A stretch of DNA of 64,000 bases from UBA6244 sp963676875 (GCA_963676875.1 OY781436.1:310001-374000), one strand, 5' to 3'. Shown: positions 18,843 through 29,057, counted from the first letter of the stretch. The notes: generated by a model not told the origin, from the letters alone. A program made the numbers and translations.

Positions 18843-19364
18843 CTAGAAAAATTGCATCAGATAACCTATGTGCCAGATTTGTGGACAGTCTGTGTCCATG
18901 CCATTTGATGATGCATTAACCGTATTGTTGTCATCAATTCTCACGAGTGTGAGTATTTTTTTTGCTGACTCGGGCGAGTCACCCGCCAGATTTTCCAGAC
19001 TTAACACCTCAAACGAATCGAGTATTTGTCTTCGTCTCTTAATCTCAACAGTTTGGTTTATTTTATTGTTTTTCAGGTGAATAGTTCCATATACATCATG
19101 GTTCATAATGCTTGGTTTATCCGTGCACAGATTAATATAATGAATATTAAATTCTTTTTTGTTTATTATCCATTGAATGTTGGGACATGCCAATTCACCT
19201 TCATTTTCAATCGTCAATTGATAGAGCTTGAGGGTGTCCGATTTAAAATACAAACTATCAAGGTTGTTCGTTGTCCAGGTTCCATTTAAGTCGTTGGAGC
19301 GAATCTGTGCAATTGTGCCAAGTGAAAAAAAAGTCAACAAACATAATAGCATGATACGTTTCAT
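18843..19364 (-). CDS. Secreted protein of unknown function, lipocalin-like pattern
   Basis: The ATG at 19364 was chosen because it begins a clean signal peptide (MKRIMLLCLLTFFSLGTIAQ). The upstream extension to 19400 adds a charged stretch that would bury it. The mature protein has about 150 residues. It opens with LNGTWTTNNLDSLYF, which resembles the first strand of small lipocalin-like Bacteroidota proteins, followed by alternating beta strands. It has two or three cysteines and no catalytic motif. It stands alone between convergent and parallel core genes. Confidence 0.7.
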   Translation of the reverse strand: MKRIMLLCLLTFFSLGTIAQIRSNDLNGTWTTNNLDSLYFKSDTLKLYQLTIENEGELACPNIQWIINKKEFNIHYINLCTDKPSIMNHDVYGTIHLKNNKINQTVEIKRRRQILDSFEVLSLENLAGDSPESAKKILTLVRIDDNNTVNASSNGMDTDCPQIWHIGYLMQFF

Positions 19365-19477
19365 TTTTCCCTCATCTTTCTTATTAACGGTAAAAGACAC
19401 ATGCTAATTGTTATTAATATAAATTGGCGATAATCTGTCATCTCTGGCAAGAACTAACAGACGAAGATAGTGTAATT

Positions 19478-20560
19478 CTATTTATAGACCTCCAATTTGT
19501 CCAACGCATCACGGTATTTTCGTGCATTTCGGTTATGCTGGGCATTGGTTCGGGCAAAAACATGGTAACCCGACAGGTCGTCGTTGGCACAGAAAAACAG
19601 GTAGTTTTCGTCGCTGTGGTTTAGCACGGCATCAATGGAAGCAATGGAAGGAATGCAAATAGGGCCCGGAGGAAGTCCGGCATGTTTATAGGTATTATAG
19701 GGCGAATCAATTTCCTTGTGCACGTTCAGCACCCTTCTCAGGTTTTTATCGTTGATGGCGTAAACCAATGTGGGGTCGGCCTGAAGCAACCAACCTGCAT
19801 TCAGTCGGTTGACGTAAACGGCGGCAATCATTGGTTTTTCATCGTTTTTATTGGTTTCTTTTTCCACAATGCTCGCCAGGGTAACCACTTCGGGGATGCT
19901 CATATTCATGGCAGCGGCCTTCACTTTTCTCGATTCATTCCAGAATTTATGATACTCTTCGGCCATTTTGGTTACAAAGCCATTAGCATCGGTATTCCAA
20001 TAAAATTCGTAAGTATTGGGTATAAAAAGGCAGGAAATGGTTTCACGGGTCAGTCCATACTTATCGAGTGTATTTTGACTGGTCAGTAGCGCCACGATGG
20101 AAGCTGAATCGGCTTCAATTTGTTTTGAAACCCTTCCGGCAAGTTGATAAATATCACGTTGATTATTGAAAACCACTTTTACGGGAACTTGTTTACCGGC
20201 GCGCAGTAAATCAACAAGCTCATTGTTGCTCATTCCGTTTTTAACCAAATAATGTCCGGGTTTCACCAGTTCGGGATATTTCTTTTTTTTGGCCCACCAC
20301 TCAAAGTTACTACGATGCACCACAAGTCCTTTCTCGTAGAGGAGTGATTTTACCTTATCGAAATCTGAACCCGTAGGAATATTGATGGCCACTGTTTGAC
20401 CGTCATTGGTCCACACGTTGGGTTTAAATACGATACCGTACAAAAACCAGGAGGCAGCGCCGGCCAAAAGAATAATGGGAATCAATATCCACAAGAGCAC
20501 TTTCAGATAAGGTCTTTTTTTTCTTCTACTTCCACGGTAATTACTATGATAATAAGCCAT
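19478..20560 (-). CDS. mltG: Endolytic murein transglycosylase MltG
   Basis: Inner-membrane lytic transglycosylase that cuts nascent peptidoglycan and limits strand length. The 360 residues have one transmembrane helix (about 22-45) after a basic tail, a LysM-like region (about 60-115, FDKVKSLLYEKGLV) and the YceG catalytic domain. The catalytic glutamate lies in ASIVEKETNK (about 236), and the conserved end is GLPPGPICIPSIASIDA. It follows the acetyltransferase gene by 10 bp, in an apparent dapF-GNAT-mltG operon. Confidence 0.95.
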   Translation of the reverse strand: MAYYHSNYRGSRRKKRPYLKVLLWILIPIILLAGAASWFLYGIVFKPNVWTNDGQTVAINIPTGSDFDKVKSLLYEKGLVVHRSNFEWWAKKKKYPELVKPGHYLVKNGMSNNELVDLLRAGKQVPVKVVFNNQRDIYQLAGRVSKQIEADSASIVALLTSQNTLDKYGLTRETISCLFIPNTYEFYWNTDANGFVTKMAEEYHKFWNESRKVKAAAMNMSIPEVVTLASIVEKETNKNDEKPMIAAVYVNRLNAGWLLQADPTLVYAINDKNLRRVLNVHKEIDSPYNTYKHAGLPPGPICIPSIASIDAVLNHSDENYLFFCANDDLSGYHVFARTNAQHNRNARKYRDALDKLEVYK

Positions 20561-20570
20561 TACAAATTTT

Positions 20571-21107
20571 TTAGTCGTCTTTAATCAATTGATAAAAAAG
20601 GACATCCACTTGAGTGTTTCCACGAAACAACCACTGCTTTTTTACACCTGACAAAGAAAAACCCGTTTTTTCAAACAGCTTAATACTCGCCGGGTTGTCT
20701 GCCTCGATATCGCAATACAATTGATGCATTTTCAAATAATCGAAGGCGTATTTCTTCAAAATATTTAATGCCGTGGCCGCAAATCCTTTACCTCTTTCAT
20801 CTTCAATCAGTGTTATACCGATTCCGGCGCGTTTATGTTTCGGTTCGAAGTCAAAAATATCAAGTGTCCCGATGGTATCTGCTTTTTTGCCAACCACTTT
20901 CTCGATAATAAACCGCAATTGTCGCGCGGAAAAAATATCCTTATCCGACTGAAGCACATACTGTTCCATATCGAAACGTGAGAAAGGCGACTGCGTATTG
21001 CTTAGGTGCCACAACCTACTGTCGTTTTCCAAATCAAATAAAAAATCTACATCATCCGGCTCGGGTGCCCGCAGCCTAATCCCATTCATCATCAATATGT
21101 TCTTCAT
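20571..21107 (-). CDS. GNAT-family N-acetyltransferase
   Basis: GCN5-related acetyltransferase of the RimJ/SpeG type. The ATG at 21107 gives 178 residues starting MKNILMMNGIRLRAPEPDD, the normal start of this family. The frame's earlier start at 21149 adds a basic stretch without similarity. The acetyl-CoA loop EDERGKGFAATAL is at about 105-117, and the C-terminal NPASIKLFEKTGF is diagnostic of GNAT. The substrate is not predictable. It sits 53 bp after dapF and 10 bp before mltG, so probably one transcript. Confidence 0.88.
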   Translation of the reverse strand: MKNILMMNGIRLRAPEPDDVDFLFDLENDSRLWHLSNTQSPFSRFDMEQYVLQSDKDIFSARQLRFIIEKVVGKKADTIGTLDIFDFEPKHKRAGIGITLIEDERGKGFAATALNILKKYAFDYLKMHQLYCDIEADNPASIKLFEKTGFSLSGVKKQWLFRGNTQVDVLFYQLIKDD

Positions 21108-21160
21108 CTTATTTTTATTTGATATGGGTATCCTTTTCAGGAAAACCACATATCTGAATA

Positions 21161-21949
21161 CTACAATTCTATTTCACCTGAAAATGTCAAATTGGCAGGT
21201 CCCCGAAGCCAAACCTGCGTTCTTGTTGACAATTCGTTTATAAAATCGACCTTAAACCGACCTCCCCTGGTTTCTATGTCCCAATTATTTTTGTTGTTCA
21301 AAATTCCGGCAGCAATGGCCGAAGCCGTAACTCCCGTACCACATGACATGGTTTCATCTTCCACTCCACGTTCGTAAGTTCGTACAAACAACCCATAGGG
21401 CGTTCTTTGAACAAAGTTGACATTTACGCCCCCACTTTCCAAACAGGTGGTTTGGCGTATTTTTCTACCCAATGTAAAAACATCAATGGCATGAACATCA
21501 TCCACAAATTTTATCAAATGTGGTGAACCGGTATTGATATAAAAGTCGCTCTCCACCTGTTCAATATCCTTCACATCCTGCATTTGCAACGACACAAACC
21601 ACTGTTTTTCCGGCTGAATCACCGATTCAATCACCGCTTGATGTACTCCATCAATGGCCTGAAAACTAAATTTATTACCGTCATATCCTTGCCAAAAGGC
21701 AAAAGCGGCGATACAACGACCACCATTGCCACACATGGTACCTTCCAATCCATCTGAATTGTAATATTTCATGGCAAAAGCATGATGTGTGTCCGGAAAA
21801 ATCTCCATCAAACCGTCAGCACCTATTCCAAACCGACGATGACACATTTGACGTATTTGCTCTGTTGTCAGCTTGACAGGGTTTGTCATACCATCCACCA
21901 GAATGAAGTCGTTGCCATTTCCGTGAAATTTAAAGAAGGTGATTTTCAT
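21161..21949 (-). CDS. dapF: Diaminopimelate epimerase DapF
   Basis: Converts LL- to meso-diaminopimelate for lysine and peptidoglycan synthesis. The 262 residues carry both catalytic cysteine motifs: GTMCGNGGRC (about 70-79) and MSCGTGVTASA (about 203-213). The N-terminal FFKFHGNGNDFILVD is typical. It is the first gene of the dapF-GNAT-mltG group, which combines two peptidoglycan-related functions. Confidence 0.96.
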   Translation of the reverse strand: MKITFFKFHGNGNDFILVDGMTNPVKLTTEQIRQMCHRRFGIGADGLMEIFPDTHHAFAMKYYNSDGLEGTMCGNGGRCIAAFAFWQGYDGNKFSFQAIDGVHQAVIESVIQPEKQWFVSLQMQDVKDIEQVESDFYINTGSPHLIKFVDDVHAIDVFTLGRKIRQTTCLESGGVNVNFVQRTPYGLFVRTYERGVEDETMSCGTGVTASAIAAGILNNKNNWDIETRGGRFKVDFINELSTRTQVWLRGPANLTFSGEIEL

Positions 21950-22189
21950 GATGGATTATTTTAAAAAAGTACGGGAAAATCCGGTACTCATCAAATTTTA
22001 TTATTTACTCTTTTTCAGTTGGTTAACAATTTACCCCATAAGATGGATATAATAAAAATTATGACCTCTTAATCAAGAACAAAACGTTGGTATTTTCATT
22101 TATGGTGTATCCGACGCCGAGTGTTAACATTTATTAACCTTCGTTGAATAATTTCAGGCATTTTTATTGCGTTAACAAGGCAAAAATAC

Positions 22190-23671
22190 ATGAGAAAAAT
22201 GAAAATGAGTTCTTTTACCAAAAGTTTTTTAGGAGGTGCTGCAGGAGCCACCATGGTTGTAGCAGTCGTTTTTTTCAGTTTTACAACCAACCGCTCCCAT
22301 ACCGACTCACCCCAATCAATAAATCAGGTACAACCTGAATACGCCACCCTTCCCGCCCACACGGCATCCTATCTGCCAGAGGCCACCACCGACTTCAGAA
22401 AAGCCGCGCAAAAATCACTCGATGCTGTAGTGCATATTAAAACGGAAATACTCACTACCAATAGTTCGTACAATGATTTTTTTGGACCATTTAAAGAATA
22501 TTTTTATCACTACCCACAACGCCAGAACAAATACACTGCATTTGGTTCAGGGGTAATCCTAACCTCTGATGGATATATTGTAACCAACAACCATGTGGTG
22601 AATGGAGCCGACAACATTTCGGTTAAATTTAACGATGGCCACGAAGCAGAAGCTACCATCGTGGGTCTTGATCCCAGCACCGACCTGGCACTTATCAAGG
22701 TGAACATGACCGACCTTCCATTTCTTAGCTACGGTGATTCGGACGAACTACAAGTAGGCGATTGGGTATTGGCCGTTGGCAACCCTTTTAACCTGACGTC
22801 AACGGTTACAGCCGGAATTGTTAGTGCCAAGGCCAGGAATATCAACATACTTGGCTCACGTTCGGCCATTGAGTCTTTCATACAAACAGATGCCGTTGTC
22901 AATCGTGGAAATAGTGGTGGGGCATTGGTGAACACCGAAGGTGAATTGGTGGGTATAAACGCTGCCATTGCCTCTCACACAGGCGTTTACGAGGGATATT
23001 CCTTTGCTATTCCGGTGAACATCGTTCGCAAGGTGGTAGACGACCTCATGCAATATGGAGAAATTCAGAGGGCTTATATTGGCGTTCAAATTCAGGATAT
23101 AGATGCTGAAATGGCAGACAAACTTGGACTTAAAGAAGTAACCGGTGTTTATATTGCCGGTGTGGTAGAAAATGGCGGAGCCGAATCAGCAGGTTTGGAA
23201 GAGGGCGATGTCATACTGTCCATCGACGGAAAACCCACTAAAACGCTGTCGTCGCTCATGGGTGTGATTGCGCAATACAGTCCGGGCAACGAGGTGAATG
23301 TAACCGTAAACCGTGACAACGACATCGAAAATTACAAAGTGGTTCTTAAAAACGAAAATGGTACTACCTCCATTGTTAGGGCCGGTGATTCATTCTACAA
23401 CGACATGCTCGCAGCCGAACTTCAACAAATCGATCAGGGAGATAAAGAAAAACTGAACCTTTCGGGAGGAGTGAAAGTAGTTCGCATCGAAAATGGCATC
23501 CTGCGACAGGGAGGTATTAACGAAGGCTTTATTCTTACGGAAATTAATGGCGTACGAATCAATTCGCAACAAAATCTGGAAGATGCCCTGGGAAAATCGC
23601 GCAGCAATATCATCAGATTAAAAGGAATGTATCCCAATGGTGTAAAAATATCCTATGAATTCATGAAATAA
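22190..23671 (+). CDS. HtrA/DegP-family periplasmic serine protease
   Basis: Envelope quality-control protease of 493 residues. It has an N-terminal signal/anchor segment (about 12-33), a trypsin-like domain with the triad His134 (NNHVV), Asp165 (STDLALIK) and Ser242 (GNSGGAL), then two PDZ domains (about 285-375 and 405-490). The first PDZ begins with GVQIQDIDAEMADKLGL. It lies downstream of the divergent dapF operon and 170 bp before rpoD, and is transcribed alone. Confidence 0.95.
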   Translation: MRKMKMSSFTKSFLGGAAGATMVVAVVFFSFTTNRSHTDSPQSINQVQPEYATLPAHTASYLPEATTDFRKAAQKSLDAVVHIKTEILTTNSSYNDFFGPFKEYFYHYPQRQNKYTAFGSGVILTSDGYIVTNNHVVNGADNISVKFNDGHEAEATIVGLDPSTDLALIKVNMTDLPFLSYGDSDELQVGDWVLAVGNPFNLTSTVTAGIVSAKARNINILGSRSAIESFIQTDAVVNRGNSGGALVNTEGELVGINAAIASHTGVYEGYSFAIPVNIVRKVVDDLMQYGEIQRAYIGVQIQDIDAEMADKLGLKEVTGVYIAGVVENGGAESAGLEEGDVILSIDGKPTKTLSSLMGVIAQYSPGNEVNVTVNRDNDIENYKVVLKNENGTTSIVRAGDSFYNDMLAAELQQIDQGDKEKLNLSGGVKVVRIENGILRQGGINEGFILTEINGVRINSQQNLEDALGKSRSNIIRLKGMYPNGVKISYEFMK

Positions 23672-23841
23672 TCGTGAAAAAAAAGCACGAAATGAAGCTT
23701 AAAAAAAACATGTTGGTAGCGAATTATGCAATCCCTTAAAATAATTTCAATATAAGACGAAAATAATTTTTTATTTAGAATTAATTTTAATAACTTGCAG
23801 CCCCAATTTACTGAACCAACAGAAATATACAACCGCACACT

Positions 23842-24708
23842 ATGAGACAACTAAAGATATCCAAATCAATCACTAACCGCAACACGGCCTCCCTCGATAA
23901 ATATTTACAAGACATCGGGAAGGAGGATCTTATCACCGCTGAAGAGGAGGTGGATCTTGCTCGACGAATAAAAGCAGGAGATCAGGTTGCTTTGGAAAAA
24001 CTTACCAAAGCCAACCTTAGATTCGTGGTTTCAGTATCCAAACAATATCAAAATCAAGGCCTTAGCCTTCAAGACATGATCAACGAAGGTAATTTAGGAC
24101 TGATTAAAGCTGCTCAGCGATTTGACGAAACCCGGGGATTTAAATTTATTTCTTATGCCGTTTGGTGGATCAGACAATCCATTCTACAGGCGTTGGCCGA
24201 ACAGTCGCGTATTGTTCGCCTACCACTCAATCAGGTAGGATCGCTCAATAAAATTAAGAAAACATCCTCCCGTCTGGAACAAAAATACGAACGTGCACCC
24301 TCTGAATCGGAGATAGCGGAAGAAATGGAAGTGGCCGATCATAAGATTAATTCGGCCATGAAAATTGCCACAAAATATGTTTCGATGGATGCCCCCATGG
24401 GTGAAGACGATGACACTAGTTTCCTGGAAATGTACATCCCAAAAGATGTGGAAGACACCGATGAGTCGCTTATGCGTGAGAGTCTGGGCAGCGAAATCCA
24501 ACGATCGTTGGCCTCACTTAGCGAAAAGGAACGCGATGTAATCAATATGTACTACGGCATTGGCATGAGTCACGGTCTTACCCTGGAAGAAATCGGTGAT
24601 AAATTCGACCTCACCCGCGAGCGAGTCCGCCAAATAAAAGAAAAAGCCATCCGCCGTCTGCGACACACCGCACGAAGCAGGTTGCTTAAAGCTTACCTAG
24701 GTCAATAG
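23842..24708 (+). CDS. rpoD: Primary RNA polymerase sigma factor (sigma-70, RpoD)
   Basis: Bacteroidota-type housekeeping sigma factor. The 288 residues lack the long N-terminal region 1.1 found in proteobacteria, which is normal for this phylum. Region 1.2 (NTASLDKYLQDIGKEDLIT), region 2 (NLRFVVSVSKQYQNQGLSLQ ... FKFISYAVWWIRQSI), region 3 and region 4 with the helix-turn-helix TLEEIGDKFDLTRERVRQIKEKA are all present. This sigma should recognise the TAnnTTTG promoters noted elsewhere in the window. A strong intrinsic terminator follows. Confidence 0.96.
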   Translation: MRQLKISKSITNRNTASLDKYLQDIGKEDLITAEEEVDLARRIKAGDQVALEKLTKANLRFVVSVSKQYQNQGLSLQDMINEGNLGLIKAAQRFDETRGFKFISYAVWWIRQSILQALAEQSRIVRLPLNQVGSLNKIKKTSSRLEQKYERAPSESEIAEEMEVADHKINSAMKIATKYVSMDAPMGEDDDTSFLEMYIPKDVEDTDESLMRESLGSEIQRSLASLSEKERDVINMYYGIGMSHGLTLEEIGDKFDLTRERVRQIKEKAIRRLRHTARSRLLKAYLGQ

Positions 24709-24725
24709 GATCAGCAAATAAAGAT

Positions 24726-24762
24726 GAGACAGTTTTTAATAAAGCTGTCTCTTTTGTTTTTA
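24726..24762 (+). terminator. Intrinsic terminator of rpoD
   Basis: Stem GAGACAG (24726-24732) pairs with CTGTCTC (24745-24751) around a 12-base loop, followed by TTTTGTTTTT. It lies 17 bp after the rpoD stop. Confidence 0.85.
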
Positions 24763-24845
24763 ATCATGTCAGCCGGAAGGTTGAAATATATTGTCGGCAT
24801 AGTTGTAAACCGAGCTGAGTCCTAACATTGTGAGAAAGAACTTTT

Positions 24846-25931
24846 TTACTTACCCAATTTGGCCATTTTACTCATAAGCAGTTGGTCGGCAATGACGAGC
24901 GCAGCCATGGCTTCAACAATGGGAACAGCTCTCGGTACTACCGTTACATCGTGGCGTCCTTTCCCCTGAATAACGACCTGATTACCTTCTTTATCAATGG
25001 ATTCCTGTTCTTTCATCAAGGTTGCCACAGGTTTAAAGGCCACCCGAAAATATATATCTTCTCCGTTGCTAATTCCGCCCTGAATGCCTCCTGAGAAATT
25101 GGTTTTGGTATGTACTTCGTTGTTTTCACCGAAAAACAGATCGTTGTGTTGCGAGCCTGTCATGGTAGTAGCACCAAATCCACTTCCGATTTCAAAGCCC
25201 TTTACGGCATTGATGCTCATGATGGCTTTGGCCAACTCAGCATGGAGCTTATCAAAAACTGGTTCGCCAACTCCAACCGGAACATTCCTGATAACACATG
25301 TAATTTCTCCACCAAGGGTGTCGCCGTCCTTTGCCGCGTTTACTATGGCTTGTTCCATGGCAGTAGCAGCCTCCTGATCGGGACAACGGAGGGGTGAATT
25401 TTCTGTATGCGTCAAATCGACATCCATATAGGATTTGGTCATGGCCTCCTCTCCTATTCTGTTGACGAATGCCTCCACGGTAATTTGATCTTGGCTCAGA
25501 AGCTGTTTGGCCAAGGCCCCTGCCACAACCCGGGCAATGGTTTCGCGGGCTGATGCACGTCCACCACCCCGATGATCACGAATGCCGTACTTTGCATGGT
25601 ATGTATAATCGGCATGTGATGGCCGGTAAACCTTTTCCAGGTGGTCGTAGTCGGTGGGTTTGTGGTCGGTATTTCTGATGAGGAAGGCGATGGGGGTTCC
25701 AATTGAAATGTCGTTGTAAATCCCCGAAAGGAATTCTACCTCATCCTTTTCATGGCGACTACTAACCCAACGGGACTGTCCGGGTCGGCGTCGGCTCATT
25801 TCTACCTGTACCTGATTCAAATCGATTTTCAAACCGGCAGGAAATCCCTCCATTACCCCTCCGAGCGCCGGGCCATGCGATTCGCCGAATGTTACAAGTC
25901 TTAAAAATCTTCCAAAAAAATTACCTGCCAT
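24846..25931 (-). CDS. aroC: Chorismate synthase
   Basis: Last enzyme of the shikimate pathway, making chorismate from EPSP with reduced FMN. The 361-residue length is normal. Signatures are GESHGPALGGVMEGFPAG (about 13-30), DHRGGGRASARETIARV (about 120) and FGATTMTGSQHND with GGIQGGISNGEDI (about 245-290). It is monocistronic and divergent from a lipoprotein gene. Confidence 0.97.
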   Translation of the reverse strand: MAGNFFGRFLRLVTFGESHGPALGGVMEGFPAGLKIDLNQVQVEMSRRRPGQSRWVSSRHEKDEVEFLSGIYNDISIGTPIAFLIRNTDHKPTDYDHLEKVYRPSHADYTYHAKYGIRDHRGGGRASARETIARVVAGALAKQLLSQDQITVEAFVNRIGEEAMTKSYMDVDLTHTENSPLRCPDQEAATAMEQAIVNAAKDGDTLGGEITCVIRNVPVGVGEPVFDKLHAELAKAIMSINAVKGFEIGSGFGATTMTGSQHNDLFFGENNEVHTKTNFSGGIQGGISNGEDIYFRVAFKPVATLMKEQESIDKEGNQVVIQGKGRHDVTVVPRAVPIVEAMAALVIADQLLMSKMAKLGK

Positions 25932-26001
25932 AATATCTTGGTATTGTATGAATAATTAACTTTGTAAAGCTACATTTTTTTAAAAAGATACACCCGAAAT
26001 C

Positions 26002-26646
26002 ATGAATTTTCATTCGTTTACAGCCAAAGTACTTGTGGTTCTGACGCTTGTCGTTACAGGCTGCTCGAGCAGCACCACCATTCCCACCTACAAAATTTCT
26101 GACTTATTCAAATCCTATTGTCTTTTCCAACCGGGAAGTTACTGGATCTACACCAATGACCAGAACCCTTCTTCAGACAGGGTATCGGTAGGAGAAATTG
26201 ATGAGTCCACCAGGTTTGACCCTACAACCAACGATTATCGTTATGAGGCCATCGAAATGAACATTAACAGCAATCCGCTCAACATCACCATGTTTGAACT
26301 TACGGCGGGAAACACCCAAGTAGAAGCGGGCCAAATGAACTCGCTAATGCGTATGTACATGAATGACGGGAGTTATTTTCTGGTGTTTTCGCCACAGTAT
26401 CCCATTGGTGAAGAGATCCCATTGGGTGAGACCATTGGCCGTTATACCAACGTGGAAGTTCTCGACAGTCTTACAGTTTTGGATAATTTATATACAGACG
26501 TATATCACACCCAAGTAATTATGGATGCCACGGCAACGGAATATCAATATTACATTGCCAAAAATTTTGGATTGGTCAGGTTTTCTGCAACCTCAGAAAC
26601 ACAGACCTATTCCTACAGTTTAAAAAGCAGCTCGTTGGCACAATAA
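26002..26646 (+). CDS. Predicted lipoprotein, GSYWIY family
   Basis: A 214-residue lipoprotein with lipobox VVTGC (Cys21). The mature protein begins with a conserved-looking stretch, SYCLFQPGSYWIYTND, and continues as beta-rich sequence. A recognisably related protein sits in the accessory array (61940-62569, FKTGSYWIYEDS). A TAACTTTG box (25957-25964) may be its -7 element, although the -33 match is weak. It converges on the DUF349 gene across a shared terminator. Function unknown. Confidence 0.75.
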   Translation: MNFHSFTAKVLVVLTLVVTGCSSSTTIPTYKISDLFKSYCLFQPGSYWIYTNDQNPSSDRVSVGEIDESTRFDPTTNDYRYEAIEMNINSNPLNITMFELTAGNTQVEAGQMNSLMRMYMNDGSYFLVFSPQYPIGEEIPLGETIGRYTNVEVLDSLTVLDNLYTDVYHTQVIMDATATEYQYYIAKNFGLVRFSATSETQTYSYSLKSSSLAQ

Positions 26647-26648
26647 AA

Positions 26649-26671
26649 AAGCCGGATGAAACACCCGGCTT
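26649..26671. terminator. Bidirectional intrinsic terminator
   Basis: AAGCCGG (26649-26655) pairs with CCGGCTT (26665-26671). An A-run lies on the left, so on the minus strand the stem is followed by a T-run. It lies between the convergent stops at 26646 and 26679. Confidence 0.85.
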
Positions 26672-26678
26672 AAGTCCA

Positions 26679-28868
26679 TTATTCAAGCACCCTGATTTTG
26701 GCCTTGATTTCTTCAAGTTCCTTTTTGGCGCGTTCAATTTTATTTTCAAACTCCTGTTTCAGCTTATTGGCTTGTTTGGAGTTGGCAAAGAATCCAATAT
26801 TATTTTCCCAAAGGGCAATATCATCCTGAAGTTGTTTCATTTTTACCGCCAGGGTTGTCCGCTCTTTGGAAAGTTTACGTCCGGCCTCCGGTCCTGATTT
26901 CAGCATTTCCACCCGACTTTTAAAATCGGCGGTAGAGGCTTCCATGCGGGTTAAATCCATTTTATTTATAAGGGCATCGATAGCTTCGCGATAATCAGCC
27001 TGAACTTTATCTTTCTCCTTAAAAGGAACATGCCCGATTTCGACCCAGGTACGCTGAAATCCCTTGAGGGCATTAAGGTTGGCAGATTTGTCGTTCTGCA
27101 CCTCAAAAGCCTTGATATTTTCAATCAACTTGTGCTTTTTCTTCAGGTTTTCATCCTCTAAACCATGTTGATTTTTAAAATGTGCTGATTTTCTTTCGAA
27201 GAAAGCATCACAAGCCGCCCTGAACCGCTTCCAGATTTTGTCGGAATGCTTGCGTGGCACCGGACCTATAGTTTTCCATTCTTTCTGGAGGTTGATAAGA
27301 TCGCGGGTAGCGTTTTTCCAATCTTCGCTATCTACATACGATTCGGCTCTTACGCAAAGATCGAGTTTCAGGTTGTAGTTGTTCAACTGCTGATCTTTAA
27401 GCTCACTCAAGTATTGTCGACGGGCACCAAAAAAGGTATCCAACCGTGTTTTAAATTCCTTCCAAACCTGATCGTTGTGCTCCTTGGGAGCACGCCCCAA
27501 AGATTTCCACATGCGAACCACTTCATTTACCTGATCTGTTTTCGATTGCCATTCTTTGAGTGATTCGGGAGTAACCGCAACCAACTCGTCCACTTTTTCA
27601 ATCAGTGCCTTTTTGGCCTCAAGGTTGGAGTATTGCTGTTCCTGTAGTTCTTTATAATGCTCTTTTCGACGTTGGTTAATTTTATCAGACGCGCCTTTGA
27701 AACGTTCCCAAACATCCTCTTTCACATCTGATGGAACGGGGCCAATCTCGCGCCAATTTTCGTGGTATAGTTGGAGGAGTTTAAAGGATTTGATGATGGA
27801 AGTTTCGGCCAGAAGTTCCTCTGCTTTTTCGCAGAGTTCCAGCTTAAGCTCCAGGTTCTTTTTCATGTCAAGGTCGCGGAGTTCCTTGTTGATACGCACT
27901 TTGTCAAAAAACTTTTCTACCAGAAAATGGTAGTTTTGCCACAAATTTCGCAACTCTGTAGCCGGAACCATGCCAATTTCTTTCCACGCATCCTGCAGAT
28001 TCTTAAACTCATCGTAGGTTTTTTTCAGCGTTTCTTCTGAATTTATCAACTCTTTAAGTTCCTCAAGCAGATCGAGTTTACGTTGGAGATTGACCTCTTT
28101 TTCCTTCTCAATTTCTTCAGAGTGTTTGGCTTTGTTGTGTTTATAGCGATTAAAGGCATCTTTAAACCGGAAATCAAGAGCATCTTCCTTGGGGGTAAAA
28201 TCTTCATCATTCCCACCATTGGAGATAAACTCATGGTGTTCTTTTTCGTGTTCTTCCTTTACGATTTTCCGGAATGCACTGCTTATTTTGGTTACCTGAG
28301 CACGCACCGTGTCGAAGTCACTTTCCTGAACAACTTCCTCAATCAATTCTACTAGCTCCAACTTGTTCAGCTCATCGTAGTCTATTTCTTCACCGGATAA
28401 ATCGAGGTATTCCTCGATGGCCGCAGCCTGACCACGCAACAGTCGTACGATAACCTTTTTCTCTGCACGAGTTATCTGGTGTTCGTTGGCGGGTGGCTTA
28501 GTTTCCTCCACCGCCGTCGGTGCAGGAGCTTCCTCCGCTACTTCAGCTATGGGAGCTTCCTCTTCCACTTCAGCTATGGGAGCTTCCTCTTCCACTTCGG
28601 CTACTGGAGCATCTTCAACAATTTCCTGAACAGGAGTTTCCTCAGCTGTTTCAACAACGGTAGATTCCTGAGGTAGCTCAGCAATGGTCTCAACAGAAGC
28701 CTCGGTTTTGCCTTTCAACAATTCAGCGATGGAAATTTTTTCTTCCGGTGACAATTGAGGTTCATTTTCATTATCTACTGATGAACTTACAGTTACAGAC
28801 TTCTCCTCCTGAACCTCCATGTTTTTAGGGGTTTCCGGATTTTGATCGGGTTGCATCTTGGTTTCCAT
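26679..28868 (-). CDS. DUF349 domain-containing protein
   Basis: A 729-residue, mostly helical cytoplasmic protein with about six tandem DUF349 repeats from about residue 220 to 650. Each repeat carries a W-K-x-I/L-G-x-V/A-P signature (for example WREIGPVPSDVKEDVW, WKTIGPVPRKHSDKIW). The N-terminal 130 residues are acidic and low-complexity, with a PIAEVEEEA repeat. The C-terminus is a coiled coil. DUF349 proteins are common in Bacteroidota and Actinobacteria, and their role is unsettled. A minus-strand -7-like TATTTTTG lies at 28957-28964. Confidence 0.9.
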   Translation of the reverse strand: METKMQPDQNPETPKNMEVQEEKSVTVSSSVDNENEPQLSPEEKISIAELLKGKTEASVETIAELPQESTVVETAEETPVQEIVEDAPVAEVEEEAPIAEVEEEAPIAEVAEEAPAPTAVEETKPPANEHQITRAEKKVIVRLLRGQAAAIEEYLDLSGEEIDYDELNKLELVELIEEVVQESDFDTVRAQVTKISSAFRKIVKEEHEKEHHEFISNGGNDEDFTPKEDALDFRFKDAFNRYKHNKAKHSEEIEKEKEVNLQRKLDLLEELKELINSEETLKKTYDEFKNLQDAWKEIGMVPATELRNLWQNYHFLVEKFFDKVRINKELRDLDMKKNLELKLELCEKAEELLAETSIIKSFKLLQLYHENWREIGPVPSDVKEDVWERFKGASDKINQRRKEHYKELQEQQYSNLEAKKALIEKVDELVAVTPESLKEWQSKTDQVNEVVRMWKSLGRAPKEHNDQVWKEFKTRLDTFFGARRQYLSELKDQQLNNYNLKLDLCVRAESYVDSEDWKNATRDLINLQKEWKTIGPVPRKHSDKIWKRFRAACDAFFERKSAHFKNQHGLEDENLKKKHKLIENIKAFEVQNDKSANLNALKGFQRTWVEIGHVPFKEKDKVQADYREAIDALINKMDLTRMEASTADFKSRVEMLKSGPEAGRKLSKERTTLAVKMKQLQDDIALWENNIGFFANSKQANKLKQEFENKIERAKKELEEIKAKIRVLE
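28524..28612. repeat. 27-bp coding tandem repeat in the DUF349 gene
   Basis: About three head-to-tail copies of a 27-bp unit (one near-perfect pair at 28542-28595) encode a nine-residue acidic repeat (E/V-rich, Pro-Ile/Val-Ala). The length may vary between strains because the unit is in frame. Confidence 0.75.
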
Positions 28869-29057
28869 TTAATGTTAATGTTTGAGTCCGATGGGTCATA
28901 CGACCGACGGTACATAGTTTTCTGAAAAAGTGATATTTAAACAAAATAATTACCGACAAAAATAGCAAATAAACTGAACAGGGTAACAGCTTTTAGTTTA
29001 AAATCATTGTTTATTGCCATTGCAAAACACGCTATACGAAACAACTTCCGGAAGATA